64,000 bases of DNA from Agromyces fucosus (GTDB taxonomy: Bacteria > Actinomycetota > Actinomycetes > Actinomycetales > Microbacteriaceae), in the NCBI RefSeq assembly GCF_004134865.1, contig NZ_SDPO01000001.1, positions 124,001 through 188,000 of the forward strand. Direction: 5' to 3'. The stretch's first letter is position 1. Every line of letters starts with the position of its first letter. The notes below the pieces were generated by a model. That model saw only the letters and a list, made by a program, of their open reading frames with translations, ran no database searches and was not told the DNA's origin. This document shows, piece after piece, positions 1-8,563 of this stretch. The translations under genes were made by a program, and so were the position numbers.

Positions 1-1
1 G

Positions 2-580
2 CGCCTCGACGCCCTGCTCGATGCGGCCGCGGAGATCGTCGACGAGTCCGGGTTCGAGCGGCTGACGACGCAGATGGTCGCCGAGCGCGCGGGCGCCTCC
101 ATCGGCACGGTCTACCGCTACTTCCCCGACCGCGTCGCCGTGCTGTACGCGCTCCGCGAGCGCTCGGTCCGACGCTTCCGCGAACGCATCGCCGACGACC
201 TCGTCGACATCGACCTCGCCAACTGGTGGCACCTCATGGACGTGGCGATCGACGCCTGCGCCGCGATGTACCGCGACGAGCCCGGGTTCAGCGTCGTGCA
301 CGCCGCGCGCCGCGAGACTCCCGAAGACGACATCGAGCCCGAGCTCGCCCACCGCCTGGCGCGCCTCATCGAAGCCGAGTTCGGCAGCGACGACCTCGAC
401 CTCGCCGAGCTGCGGTTCCGCCTCGGCGTCTCGATCGAGCTCGGCGACGCGCTCATCAGCCGCGCCTTCGAGCGTGACGAGGCCGGCGACGACCGATACC
501 TCGCCGAGGCGAAGCGACTCGTGCACGACTACCTCGCCGAGCACCTCGGCGCCGCGCGCAGCGCGAGCACCGCCGCCTGA
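2..580 (+). CDS. TetR/AcrR family transcriptional regulator (5' end outside window)
   Basis: This is the C-terminal 192 residues of a TetR-type DNA-binding repressor; the open frame runs off the left edge, so the true start is not visible. The visible N-terminus is the helix-turn-helix, with the family motif VAERAGASIGTVYRYF at about residues 26-41. The rest is the all-helical ligand-binding and dimerisation half, whose ligand cannot be read from sequence. The osmolyte transporter operon begins 106 bp downstream on the same strand, but nothing shows that this protein controls it. Confidence 0.85.
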   Translation, partial: RLDALLDAAAEIVDESGFERLTTQMVAERAGASIGTVYRYFPDRVAVLYALRERSVRRFRERIADDLVDIDLANWWHLMDVAIDACAAMYRDEPGFSVVHAARRETPEDDIEPELAHRLARLIEAEFGSDDLDLAELRFRLGVSIELGDALISRAFERDEAGDDRYLAEAKRLVHDYLAEHLGAARSASTAA

Positions 581-686
581 GCTGACCTCCGAGGCCGACG
601 CGCCGCGTCGCGTTCGTTGCCTCGGCACGTGAATGGTGTTTGGCTGGTAGCCGGTTCGGCGAGCGCCGAGCGTGGAATGAGGCAGC

Positions 687-1499
687 ATGATCGAGTTCCG
701 TGGCGTCACCAAGCAGTTCCCAGACGGCACCGTGGCGGTGGCAGGGGTCGACATCGTCGTGCCGCCGCGCAAGACGACCGTGTTCGTCGGGTCCTCGGGG
801 TCCGGGAAGACCACGCTCCTGCGCATGATCAACCGCATGGTCGATCCGACCGGCGGGCAGGTACTGATCGACGGCACGGATGTCGCGACGCTCGAGCCAG
901 TGGCACTGCGCCGCAGCATCGGCTACGTGATGCAGAACTCGGGGCTCCTGCCGCATCGCAAGGTGATCGACAACGTCGCCACGGTGCCGATGCTCCGCGG
1001 CGAGAAGAAGGCGGCAGCGCACGCCCGGGCGCTCGAACTGCTCGACACGGTCGGGCTCGACCGATCGCTCGCCGACAAGTACCCGAGCCAGCTCTCAGGA
1101 GGCCAGCAGCAGCGGGTGGGCGTCGCACGCGGGCTCGCGGTGGACCCCAACATCCTGCTCATGGACGAGCCGTTCGGCGCCGTCGACCCGATCGTGCGGT
1201 CGGAGTTGCAGCAGGAACTGCTGCGCCTGCAGGGCGAGCTGGGCAAGACCGTCGTCTTCGTCACGCACGACATCGACGAGGCGTTCCTCCTCGGCGATCA
1301 AGTGGTGATCATGCAGCAGGGCGGGCAGATCTCGCAGGCCGCCTCGCCGGCCGAGATCCTCGCGAATCCCGCCGACGACTTCGTCGCGGATTTCGTCGGC
1401 GCGAATCGCGGCAAGCGGGCGCTGCACGTGACCGAGGTCGACGGTCGCAGGCTCGTCGTCGACGGCGACGGCCGTCCGGCTGGAGTGCTCGCCTCGTGA
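687..1499 (+). CDS. Osmoprotectant (glycine betaine/choline-type) ABC transporter, ATP-binding subunit
   Basis: This is the ATPase of an OpuC/ProU-type importer for quaternary-ammonium osmolytes. Walker A GSSGSGKTT lies at residues 35-43, the Q-loop Gln at 83, the signature LSGGQ at 136-140, Walker B LLMDEP ends near 162, and the switch His is at 194. At 270 residues it is shorter than OpuCA/ProV proteins, which carry two CBS domains. Only about 25 residues of tail follow the nucleotide-binding domain, so CBS-based sensing of ionic strength is probably absent. The stop overlaps the GTG of the first permease by four bases, so the two are translationally coupled. The exact substrate is not determinable. 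Confidence 0.88.
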   Translation: MIEFRGVTKQFPDGTVAVAGVDIVVPPRKTTVFVGSSGSGKTTLLRMINRMVDPTGGQVLIDGTDVATLEPVALRRSIGYVMQNSGLLPHRKVIDNVATVPMLRGEKKAAAHARALELLDTVGLDRSLADKYPSQLSGGQQQRVGVARGLAVDPNILLMDEPFGAVDPIVRSELQQELLRLQGELGKTVVFVTHDIDEAFLLGDQVVIMQQGGQISQAASPAEILANPADDFVADFVGANRGKRALHVTEVDGRRLVVDGDGRPAGVLAS

Positions 1500-2182
1500 A
1501 CTGGCTGTGGTCGAACCTCGACCTGGTCGGTGAGCTGACGCTGACCCACCTGGCATTGTCGGTGCCCGCGATCATACTGAGCTTCGTGATCTCCGTTCCG
1601 ATCGGATGGGTCGCGCATCGCTATCAGTGGTCGCGCGGGGTGCTCCTCGCGCTCTGCGGCCTGCTCTACGCGATCCCGTCGCTCGCGCTGCTCATCGCAC
1701 TCCCGGTCGTCACGGGGCTGCGGACCACCAACCCGATCAATCTCGTGATCGCACTGACGCTGTACGGCATCGCCGTGATCGTGCGCACGGCCGCCGATGC
1801 CTTCGACGCGGTCGAGCCCGACGTGCGGCAGTCGGCGACCGCGATCGGCTATTCGCCGGCCGGCCGGTTCTGGGGCGTCGAGCTGCCGCTCGCTGGCCCG
1901 GTGCTGCTGTCGGGGCTGCGCGTCGTGATCGTGAGCACCGTCAGCCTCGCGACGATCGGCGCCGTCATCGGCGTGCAGAGCCTCGGCAGCCTCTTCACCG
2001 ACGGCCTCCAGCGCAATATCCAGGCCGAGATCGTCACGGGCATAGTCCTCACCATGGCGCTGGCGATCGGCCTCGACTGGGCGAGTGTCGCGATCGGCCG
2101 GCTGCTCATGCCATGGTGGCGGCCGAGCGCTGCCGTTCGGCGTCGAACCCTCGAACGCGTCGAGCGGGTGGACGCCGCATGA
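1496..2182 (+). CDS. Osmoprotectant ABC transporter permease (first)
   Basis: This 228-residue membrane protein has about five to six hydrophobic segments and a binding-protein-dependent permease (OpuCB/ProW-like) domain. The EAA-type loop that contacts the ATPase is around QSATAIGYSPAGRFWGVELP. The GTG start was chosen because it forms a GTGA overlap with the ATPase stop and gives the normal family N-terminus; the longer upstream frame is a shadow of the ATPase gene. It pairs with the second permease, encoded immediately downstream, to form the channel. Confidence 0.85.
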   Translation: MNWLWSNLDLVGELTLTHLALSVPAIILSFVISVPIGWVAHRYQWSRGVLLALCGLLYAIPSLALLIALPVVTGLRTTNPINLVIALTLYGIAVIVRTAADAFDAVEPDVRQSATAIGYSPAGRFWGVELPLAGPVLLSGLRVVIVSTVSLATIGAVIGVQSLGSLFTDGLQRNIQAEIVTGIVLTMALAIGLDWASVAIGRLLMPWWRPSAAVRRRTLERVERVDAA

Positions 2183-2922
2183 ACCTCCTCCTCGAGGCGA
2201 TCGCCTGGATCTTCGATCCCGCCAACTGGACCGGTGCCGGGAGCATCCCCGAGCGCATCATGCAGCATCTCGCGATCTCGGCGACCGTACTCGTGATCGC
2301 CTCGCTGATCGCCTTGCCGATCGGCATGTTCGTCGGGCACACGGGTCGGGGCAAAGACGGCGCGGTCACGGTGTCGGGCGGGCTGCGTGCGCTGCCGACG
2401 CTCGGCCTCCTCACACTCCTCGGGCTGTCGATCGGCATCGGCCTGCAGGCACCGATCATCGCCTTGGTCGTCCTCGCACTGCCGCCGTTGCTCGCCGGCG
2501 CCTACGCGGGGCTCGAGTCCGTCGATCGTCGCACGGTCGATGCCGCACGGGCGATGGGCATGCGCGAGCGGCAGGTCATCGGCAAGGTCGAACTGCCCCT
2601 CGGCATGCCGATCATCGTCGGCGGCATCCGTTCGGCGACCCTGCAGATCGTGGCGACCGCGACGCTGGCCGCCTACATCGCCGACGACGGCCTCGGCCGC
2701 TTCATCTTCGCCGGCCTCAAGACCCGCGACTACGCCGAGATGCTCGGCGGCTCGATCCTCGTGATCCTGCTCGCCCTCGCGATCGACGGCCTCTTCGCGA
2801 TCATCCAGCGCCTCGTCGTGCCCGCCGGTGTGCGGGCGACCAGGACCAGAGAGCTCCGCTCGCGGCCGACCCGGCCCCGGGCGGTCGTGGGGCAACCCAT
2901 CACCGAAGGGAATCGAGAATGA
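2179..2922 (+). CDS. Osmoprotectant ABC transporter permease (second)
   Basis: This second 247-residue OpuC-type permease subunit has about six membrane segments. The coupling-helix region is around DAARAMGMRERQVIGKVELP, matching the equivalent motif in the upstream permease. The ATG overlaps the preceding stop (ATGA), and its own stop overlaps the start of the binding-protein gene, so the four transporter genes form one coupled operon. A basic tail rich in Arg follows the last membrane segment. Confidence 0.85.
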   Translation: MNLLLEAIAWIFDPANWTGAGSIPERIMQHLAISATVLVIASLIALPIGMFVGHTGRGKDGAVTVSGGLRALPTLGLLTLLGLSIGIGLQAPIIALVVLALPPLLAGAYAGLESVDRRTVDAARAMGMRERQVIGKVELPLGMPIIVGGIRSATLQIVATATLAAYIADDGLGRFIFAGLKTRDYAEMLGGSILVILLALAIDGLFAIIQRLVVPAGVRATRTRELRSRPTRPRAVVGQPITEGNRE

Positions 2923-3845
2923 ACTCCGCAGGAAAAGGCCGGCTGCTCGCACTCGCAGCAGTCGCGGTCGGGGCGACAGTGGCCCTGGCAGGGTGCGCGT
3001 CGGGCGATCCGCTGGACAGCGGATCGGGCACCGACGACGCGTCGTCGGACACGATCGTCGTCGGTTCGCAGGACTACTACTCCAACGAGATCATCGCCGA
3101 GATCTACGCGCAGGCGCTCGAGGCCAACGGCTTCACGGTCGAGACGCAGCCTCGCATCGGGCAGCGCGAGGTCTACATCCCCGAGATCGAGGCGGGTGAG
3201 ATCGACGTCTTCCCCGAGTACACGGGCAACCTGTTGCAGTACTACGTGCCCGACACGACGGCAACCACGAGCGACGACGTCTACGCCGAGCTCGAGACGG
3301 CGCTGCCCGAGGGGCTGCGCGTGCTCGACCAGTCGCCCGCGACCGACCAGGACTCCTACAACGTGACGAAGGAGTTCTCCGAGGCGAACGGCGTGACGAG
3401 CCTCGCCGACCTCGCGAAGGTCACGACCCCGCTGACGCTCGGCGGTAACTCCGAGCTCGAGACGCGCCCCTACGGCCCGACCGGCCTGAAAGAGGTCTAC
3501 GGCGTCGAGGTCGGGTTCACGCCGATCGAAGACAGCGGCGGCCCGCTGACCATCAAGGCGCTCGAAGACGGGCAGGTGCAGCTCGTCAACATCTACAGCG
3601 CGAACCCCGCGATCTCGACGAGCGACCTCGTGACGCTCGAAGACCCCGAGGGGCTCTTCCTCGCCTCGAACGTCGTGCCCGTGGTGAGCGAGAAGGTCAC
3701 CGACGAGATGGCCGACGTCATCAACACGGTGAGCAAGGCCCTCACCGCTGAAGACCTCGTCGCGCTCAACGCATTGAGCGTCGACGAGCAGCAGTCGGCC
3801 GACCAGATCGCGAAGGACTGGCTCGCCGAGAAGTCGCTGTTCTAG
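2919..3845 (+). CDS. Osmoprotectant ABC transporter substrate-binding lipoprotein
   Basis: This 308-residue secreted binding protein belongs to the OpuCC/ProX-type family. A signal peptide of about 28 residues ends in a lipobox, LAGC, so the mature protein should be lipid-anchored at its Cys. After an acidic Ser/Asp-rich linker the OpuAC domain begins with IVVGSQDYYSNEIIAEIYAQ, followed by the typical EIEAGEIDVFPEYTGNLL region that frames the ligand pocket. It delivers the osmolyte to the two permeases encoded upstream. It is the last gene of the operon and overlaps the convergent dedA gene by four bases. Confidence 0.9.
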   Translation: MNSAGKGRLLALAAVAVGATVALAGCASGDPLDSGSGTDDASSDTIVVGSQDYYSNEIIAEIYAQALEANGFTVETQPRIGQREVYIPEIEAGEIDVFPEYTGNLLQYYVPDTTATTSDDVYAELETALPEGLRVLDQSPATDQDSYNVTKEFSEANGVTSLADLAKVTTPLTLGGNSELETRPYGPTGLKEVYGVEVGFTPIEDSGGPLTIKALEDGQVQLVNIYSANPAISTSDLVTLEDPEGLFLASNVVPVVSEKVTDEMADVINTVSKALTAEDLVALNALSVDEQQSADQIAKDWLAEKSLF

Positions 3846-4588
3846 CGGTTCGCGTCGAGATTCGAGGGGTCGGATGCCGCGGCATCCGGCCCTTCGCCGT
3901 CGTCGAGCGCCTCGGGGCTGCCGTCGGACGGCGCTGCCGTCGGGGCATCCGCTGCTGTCATGTGCTTGGCCTCCGAACGCACGAGGAGCTTCTTGACGCC
4001 CCAGGCGGCGGCGAGGAAGAGCGCGATCACCCCGACGAACAGGTAGCCCGCCCAGTGCAGTTCGCGGCTCAGTTCGCGGTAGCTGCCGGCCGCGAGCCAG
4101 CCGACGGTCACGTATGAGAAGGCCCAGATGACGCAGGCGGGAATGGTCCACGCCATGAACTTGCGGTATCGCATGGAGCTCATTCCGACCGTGAGCGGAA
4201 TGAGCGAGTGCAGCACGGGCAGGAAACGGGAGATGAAGACCGCGGGGCCGCCGCGGCGGTCGAGGTAGCGCTCGGCGCGTGCCCAGTTCTCGTCGCCGAT
4301 CTTGCGTCCGACCCACGACCGGTGGATGTGCGGGCCGAACCAGCGCCCGAGTGCGAAGCCGATGCTCTCGCCGATGAGGGCGCCGATGATGACGGTGACC
4401 GTGAGGGCGAAGTACTCGCCGACGCCGCCGACCGCGGTCGAGGCGACGATCACGATCGTGTCGCCGGGCACGACGAGGCCGATGAGCACGGAGGTCTCGA
4501 GCAGCATTCCCAGCCCGGCGAGCAGGGTGCGGGCGATCGGGTCGACAGCCTGGACGGTGTCGAGGATCCAGTCGAGGATCTCGTTCAT
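3842..4588 (-). CDS. DedA family membrane protein
   Basis: This 248-residue polytopic membrane protein belongs to the DedA/SNARE-associated (VTT) family, linked in other bacteria to undecaprenyl-phosphate or phospholipid flipping and membrane homeostasis. Typical motifs are VVPGDTIVIVAS near the N-terminus, GESIGFALGRWFG, and FISRFLPVLHSLIPLTVGMSSM, which contains the conserved FxRFxP..R signature in slightly altered form. A start at MNEILDW was preferred over an upstream ATG 36 bases earlier because it gives the usual family N-terminus. The C-terminus after the last membrane helix is acidic and Ala-rich, and its gene end overlaps the osmolyte operon tail to tail. Confidence 0.85.
   Translation of the reverse strand: MNEILDWILDTVQAVDPIARTLLAGLGMLLETSVLIGLVVPGDTIVIVASTAVGGVGEYFALTVTVIIGALIGESIGFALGRWFGPHIHRSWVGRKIGDENWARAERYLDRRGGPAVFISRFLPVLHSLIPLTVGMSSMRYRKFMAWTIPACVIWAFSYVTVGWLAAGSYRELSRELHWAGYLFVGVIALFLAAAWGVKKLLVRSEAKHMTAADAPTAAPSDGSPEALDDGEGPDAAASDPSNLDANR
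3871..3888. terminator. Perfect 18-bp palindrome behind the osmolyte operon
   Basis: CGGATGCCGCGGCATCCG is a perfect 18-bp palindrome 25 bp after the binding-protein stop and inside the 3' end of convergent dedA. It could act as a bidirectional terminator, but it lacks a T-tract and has no unpaired loop. It is also two head-to-head copies of the word GGATGCC that recurs through this window. Confidence 0.4.
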
Positions 4589-4693
4589 CGTTCGAGCGTA
4601 CCGAGGCGCCCTGAACGACGACATCAGACCGCAGGCTGATTCGGCGGCGGGGTGGCTCGTACCGGGGTCGGGGTCAGGCTCGTGGTCGGGGGA

Positions 4694-5629
4694 TCAGGCG
4701 ACCACGCCGAGGGTGGCGAGCAGGGCGGCGATCGGCACGGCGACGATGATCGCCGCGGTCCACACGACGGCGGAGGCCGTCAGCGGGCCAGAGGGTCGCT
4801 GCGGTTCGCCGAGGCGGGCGAGTCTCGCCTCGAGCATCGAGACGTCGGGAACGACGCCGCCGGAGTCGGCATAGGCACCGGGCTCGCCGCCGCTGCCCAC
4901 TTGCAGCATTGCACGGCGCAGGGCGTCGTCGTCGGCCTCGCGTCGTGCTCGATCGTCGGCGAGCATCTCCGCGAGGAGCACGACTGAACGCTCGGCCCGG
5001 TTGGCGATGGGGAACCAGGGCAGTGAGCTGTGCCAGGCGCGGAACGCGAGGAGGACGAGATGGTGCAACTGGTCGAGGTGCGCGCGTTCGTGCGCGATCA
5101 CGGCTCGCAGCTCCGCTTCGTCGAGGGCGTCGATGAGGCCGTCGGTGAGCACGGTCGCGGTGCGGATGCCCGGCACGCAGTAGGCGAGGGGAACGGGGTG
5201 GGCGAGCACGCGGGTTCTCGGCTGACCGGGCATCGGATCGCTGAGCAGGTCGATGAGCTGATGCTGACGGCGACGTTCGCGCTCGGCACGCACGGCGGTC
5301 AGCGCGAGGTTGAGCGCGAGGTGCAGCGCAAGCCCGGCGGCGAGCGTGAGCGCCGCGACGTGCACGACTCCGAACTCGGGAGGAATCGGTCCCGTGAAGA
5401 GATGGGGGAGCAGCGCCTCAGCCGCACCGAGCAGCGATCCGGCCGGGGAAGCGCCGAAGACGAGCAGGCAGCCGATCATCGACAGGCCGCCGCCGAGGGC
5501 GATCGCCTGCCAGAGCGCGAGGGCGATCGCCGGGGAGTGCGCGGGCCAGGCCGCGCGCGACAGCATGAGGGGGATCGGCCAGGCGAGCAGGAGGGCGAAC
5601 CCGCCGAGCAGTACCGCGACGGCGAACAT
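4694..5629 (-). CDS. M56 family membrane metallopeptidase (BlaR1-like, no penicillin-sensor domain)
   Basis: This 311-residue integral membrane zinc protease has several N-terminal membrane segments, then HERAH at residues 180-184 (the HExxH zinc site), then a further hydrophobic stretch and a C-terminal membrane helix. BlaR1 and MecR1 add a C-terminal penicillin-binding sensor of about 250 residues; here it is missing, so a beta-lactam signal is unlikely. It lies 19 bp downstream of the BlaI-type repressor gene on the same strand, the classical sensor-protease/repressor pair. The expected job is to cleave or inactivate that repressor in response to an unknown envelope or redox signal. Confidence 0.85.
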   Translation of the reverse strand: MFAVAVLLGGFALLLAWPIPLMLSRAAWPAHSPAIALALWQAIALGGGLSMIGCLLVFGASPAGSLLGAAEALLPHLFTGPIPPEFGVVHVAALTLAAGLALHLALNLALTAVRAERERRRQHQLIDLLSDPMPGQPRTRVLAHPVPLAYCVPGIRTATVLTDGLIDALDEAELRAVIAHERAHLDQLHHLVLLAFRAWHSSLPWFPIANRAERSVVLLAEMLADDRARREADDDALRRAMLQVGSGGEPGAYADSGGVVPDVSMLEARLARLGEPQRPSGPLTASAVVWTAAIIVAVPIAALLATLGVVA

Positions 5630-5648
5630 GATCAGGAGGCGACCATGG

Positions 5649-6023
5649 TCAGGAGCGGGAGAGGTCGTCGAGCAGGCGTCGAAGCGTCGCGGCCTCGCCG
5701 GCGCTCACCGTGCCGACGAATCTGGCGAGCGCGGCATCGCGGTCGCTGGCGCGGTCGAGCACTTCGTGCATGAGCTCGGCGGTGTGCTCTTCACGGGTGA
5801 GGAGCGCGCGGTAGCGGTGCGGGCGGGTCTCTCTCGCGCGCGTGACGAACCCCTTGCGCTCGAGTCGCGACAGCACGGTCAGCACGGTGGTCGTCGCGAC
5901 GGCGCGGCCGGGCTCGTCGTCGCTCAGGGCGAGGGCGTCGCGCAGCTCGTTGGCCGTGAGCGCGGCGTCGCGCGACCACAGCACCTCCATCACGGAGCGC
6001 TCCAGTTCGCCGAGACTCGCCAT
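5649..6023 (-). CDS. BlaI/MecI/CopY family transcriptional repressor
   Basis: This 124-residue winged-helix repressor has the BlaI architecture: an N-terminal domain starting LGELERSVMEVLW, the recognition region TTTVLTVLSRLERKGFV at about residues 45-61, and a helical dimerisation tail. It is followed by the M56 protease gene and is divergent from cydA across 111 bp. That gap contains two near-identical palindromes, so the simplest reading is a repressor controlling both its own operon and cydABDC. M. tuberculosis BlaI has been reported to control ATP synthase genes besides blaC, a precedent for a respiratory role. Confidence 0.9.
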   Translation of the reverse strand: MASLGELERSVMEVLWSRDAALTANELRDALALSDDEPGRAVATTTVLTVLSRLERKGFVTRARETRPHRYRALLTREEHTAELMHEVLDRASDRDAALARFVGTVSAGEAATLRRLLDDLSRS

Positions 6024-6053
6024 ATCTCCAGACTACCGTCCAAGAGCGAAATG

Positions 6054-6093
6054 TTCTACGCTCTGTAGAAGAACGTTCTACGACGTGTAGAAC
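6054..6093. promoter_or_regulatory. Double palindromic operator between blaI-type gene and cydA
   Basis: There are two inverted repeats of the same type. TTCTAC-N5-GTAGAA lies at 6054-6070, and the longer GTTCTAC-N5-GTAGAAC at 6075-6093. Their centres are 22 bp apart, about two helical turns, so two repressor dimers could sit on the same DNA face. They lie 30-70 bp upstream of the repressor ATG (6023) and 42-81 bp upstream of the cydA GTG (6135), a position able to cover both promoters. BlaI-type operators are TAC...GTA dyads, which these match. Confidence 0.75.
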
Positions 6094-6134
6094 GAGACGG
6101 CATCACAACGCGATCGCGTGTGAAAGGGGCATCC

Positions 6135-7547
6135 GTGAACGAGCTGCTGGACCCGCTGCTGCTCGCCCGATGGCAATTCGGGCTCACCACCGTGTACCAC
6201 TTCCTGTTCGTTCCGATCACGATCGGCCTCGCGACGTCCACCGCCGTCTTCCAGACCGCGTGGTTCCGCACCGGCAAGCTCGAGTACCTGAAGATCACGA
6301 AGTTCTTCGGCACGATCTTCCTCATCAACTTCGCCATGGGCGTCGTGACGGGCATCGTGCAGGAGTTCCAGTTCGGCATGAACTGGTCGGAGTACTCGCG
6401 CTTCGTCGGCGACGTGTTCGGGGCCCCGCTCGCGCTCGAGGGCCTGCTCGCCTTCTTCTTCGAAGCGACCTTCATCGGCCTCTGGATCTTCGGCTGGGAC
6501 AAGCTGCCCCGCGGCATCCACCTCGCGACGATCTGGTGCACCGCCATCGGCTCGATCGCGTCGGCGTACTTCATCATCGCGGCGAACGCCTTCATGCAGA
6601 ACCCGGTCGGTTACGAGATGAACGTCGAACGCGGTCGTGCAGAGCTCGTCGACATCGGCGCACTCCTCACCAATCCGGTGGCGCTCGCGGCGTTCCCGCA
6701 CACGATCGCCGCGAGCTTCATGGTGGCGGCCGGCCTCATCATCAGCGCAGCCGCCTGGCACCTCGCCCGCAACCAGCACCTCGACTCGATGCGCCCCGCG
6801 CTGAAGTTCGGCCTCTGGGTGATGGTGGGTTCCGGCATCCTCACGACCCTCTTCGGCGACCAGCTCAGCCTCGCCATGGTGGCGACGCAGCCCATGAAGA
6901 TGGCGGCCGCCGAGGCGACCTACAACACCGTCTGCGGTGCGGATGCCTCGTTCTCGCTGTTCACCCTCGGCACCCCCGACGGCTCGAGCGAGCTCTTCTC
7001 GATCCGCGTGCCCTACCTGCTCTCGTTCCTGTCGACGCACACCTTCGACGGCTGCGTGGAGGGCATCAACGACCTGCAGGCGCAGTACCAGGAGCTCTAC
7101 GGTCCCGGCGACTACGCGCCGATCATCTGGGTCACGTACTGGGCGTTCCGCTGGATGATCGGGCTCGGCCTCGCTCACGTGCTCGTCGCCGTCGTCGGCC
7201 TCTGGCTCACCCGCAAGGGCCGCATGCCCAAGCAGGCCTGGATCTGGAAGGTCGCGATCTGGAGCTTCCCGCTCTCGCTCGCCGCGATGATCGTCGGGTG
7301 GATCTTCACCGAGATGGGCAGGCAGCCCTGGATCGTCTTCAGCCTGCTCCCCACCGAATCGGCGGTCTCGCCGAACGTGACCGGGCTCGAGGTGCTGATC
7401 TCCCTCGTGGCGTTCACCCTGATCTACGGCGCACTCGCCGTCGTCGAGGTGCGTCTCATCATCCGGGCCATCAAGAAGGGGCCGCCGGAGCTCGGCGAAC
7501 CCGATCCCGAAACCGGCCGCGTCGAACCCGCCACGACGGTCTACTAG
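6135..7547 (+). CDS. cydA: Cytochrome bd ubiquinol/menaquinol oxidase subunit I
   Basis: This is the catalytic subunit of the bd-type quinol oxidase, which reduces O2 to water with high affinity without pumping protons. The 470-residue membrane protein has the N-terminal RWQFGLTTVYHF segment with the axial heme His at about residue 22, FFFEATFIGLW with the conserved glutamates of the proton path, and the family signature GRQPWIV. The periplasmic Q-loop is short, as in actinobacteria and Firmicutes. GTG at 6135 is chosen because AAAGGGG lies just before it; an in-frame GTG at 6120 has no such site. First gene of cydABDC. Confidence 0.95.
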   Translation: MNELLDPLLLARWQFGLTTVYHFLFVPITIGLATSTAVFQTAWFRTGKLEYLKITKFFGTIFLINFAMGVVTGIVQEFQFGMNWSEYSRFVGDVFGAPLALEGLLAFFFEATFIGLWIFGWDKLPRGIHLATIWCTAIGSIASAYFIIAANAFMQNPVGYEMNVERGRAELVDIGALLTNPVALAAFPHTIAASFMVAAGLIISAAAWHLARNQHLDSMRPALKFGLWVMVGSGILTTLFGDQLSLAMVATQPMKMAAAEATYNTVCGADASFSLFTLGTPDGSSELFSIRVPYLLSFLSTHTFDGCVEGINDLQAQYQELYGPGDYAPIIWVTYWAFRWMIGLGLAHVLVAVVGLWLTRKGRMPKQAWIWKVAIWSFPLSLAAMIVGWIFTEMGRQPWIVFSLLPTESAVSPNVTGLEVLISLVAFTLIYGALAVVEVRLIIRAIKKGPPELGEPDPETGRVEPATTVY

Positions 7548-7558
7548 GAGGACACCCC

Positions 7559-8563
7559 ATGGATCTCACCGTGCTCTGGTTCTGGATCGTCGCCTTCATG
7601 TTCGTCGGCTACTTCGTACTCGACGGCTTCGACTTCGGCGTCGGCATGTCCCTGCCGTTCCTCGGGAAGGACGAGACCGATCGTCGCGTGCTCATCAACA
7701 CGATCGGGCCCGTCTGGGACCTCAACGAGACGTGGGTGATCGTCGCGGGCGCCTCGCTCTTCGCGGCGTTCCCCGAGTGGTACGCCACGCTCTTCTCCGG
7801 GTTCTACCTCGCGCTGCTGCTCATCCTGCTCGCACTCATCGCTCGCGGCGTCTCCTTCGAGTACCGCCACCAGCGACCCGAGTCGCGCTGGAAGAAGTGG
7901 TTCGACGGCATGATCGTGGTCGGCTCGGCGGTGCCGGCACTGCTCTGGGGCGTCGCCTTCGCCAACATCGTGCAGGGGGTGCCGCTCGATGCGGATCACA
8001 ACTACACCGGTACGCTCTTCGACCTGCTGAACCCGTACGCGCTGCTCGGAGGCGTCACGACGCTGCTGCTCTTCTTCACCCACGGCGTCGTGTTCGCGTC
8101 GCTGAAGACCGAGGGGGAGCTGCGCGAGCGGGCACGGCGGCTCGCCGCGAGGTCGGGTCTCATCACGATCGTCGTCGCGGCACTCTTCCTCCTCTGGACC
8201 GGCCTCGCGTTCGGCACGTTCTGGTTCTGGATCCTCGCGGTCGCCGCAGCCGTGGCGCTCATCGGCGGATGGCTCGCGAATCGGCGCGGTGCCGAGGGCA
8301 TCGCCTTCACCCTGCTCGCCGTCACGGTCGCCGCCGCGGTACTGTCGCTCTTCGCGGCGCTGTTCCCCGACGTGATGCCCGCCTCCAACGACCCGGCGAA
8401 CAGCCTCACGATCGTGAACGCCTCGAGCACGACGTACACGCTCACCGTCATGAGTTGGGTGGCCGTGGTCTTCCTCCCGCTGGTGCTGCTGTACCAGGGG
8501 TGGACGTACTGGGTCTTCCGCAAGCGCGTCACGCGCGCGTCGATCGAGGCGGCAGCGCACTAG
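7559..8563 (+). CDS. cydB: Cytochrome bd oxidase subunit II
   Basis: This 334-residue polytopic membrane subunit pairs with CydA. Family motifs are visible: FVLDGFDFGVG near the N-terminus, RVLINTIGPVWDLNETWVI, and GVSFEYRHQ. It starts 11 bp after cydA behind the ribosome-binding site AGGAGG. Its stop is followed directly by the cydD GTG with no gap, so the four cyd genes are a single tight operon. Confidence 0.95.
   Translation: MDLTVLWFWIVAFMFVGYFVLDGFDFGVGMSLPFLGKDETDRRVLINTIGPVWDLNETWVIVAGASLFAAFPEWYATLFSGFYLALLLILLALIARGVSFEYRHQRPESRWKKWFDGMIVVGSAVPALLWGVAFANIVQGVPLDADHNYTGTLFDLLNPYALLGGVTTLLLFFTHGVVFASLKTEGELRERARRLAARSGLITIVVAALFLLWTGLAFGTFWFWILAVAAAVALIGGWLANRRGAEGIAFTLLAVTVAAAVLSLFAALFPDVMPASNDPANSLTIVNASSTTYTLTVMSWVAVVFLPLVLLYQGWTYWVFRKRVTRASIEAAAH

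Noticed and set aside
5649-6023. BlaI/M56 pair as a beta-lactam resistance regulator
   Set aside because: The M56 protein ends at 311 residues with no penicillin-binding sensor domain, and no beta-lactamase or PBP gene is adjacent; the divergent neighbour is cydA.
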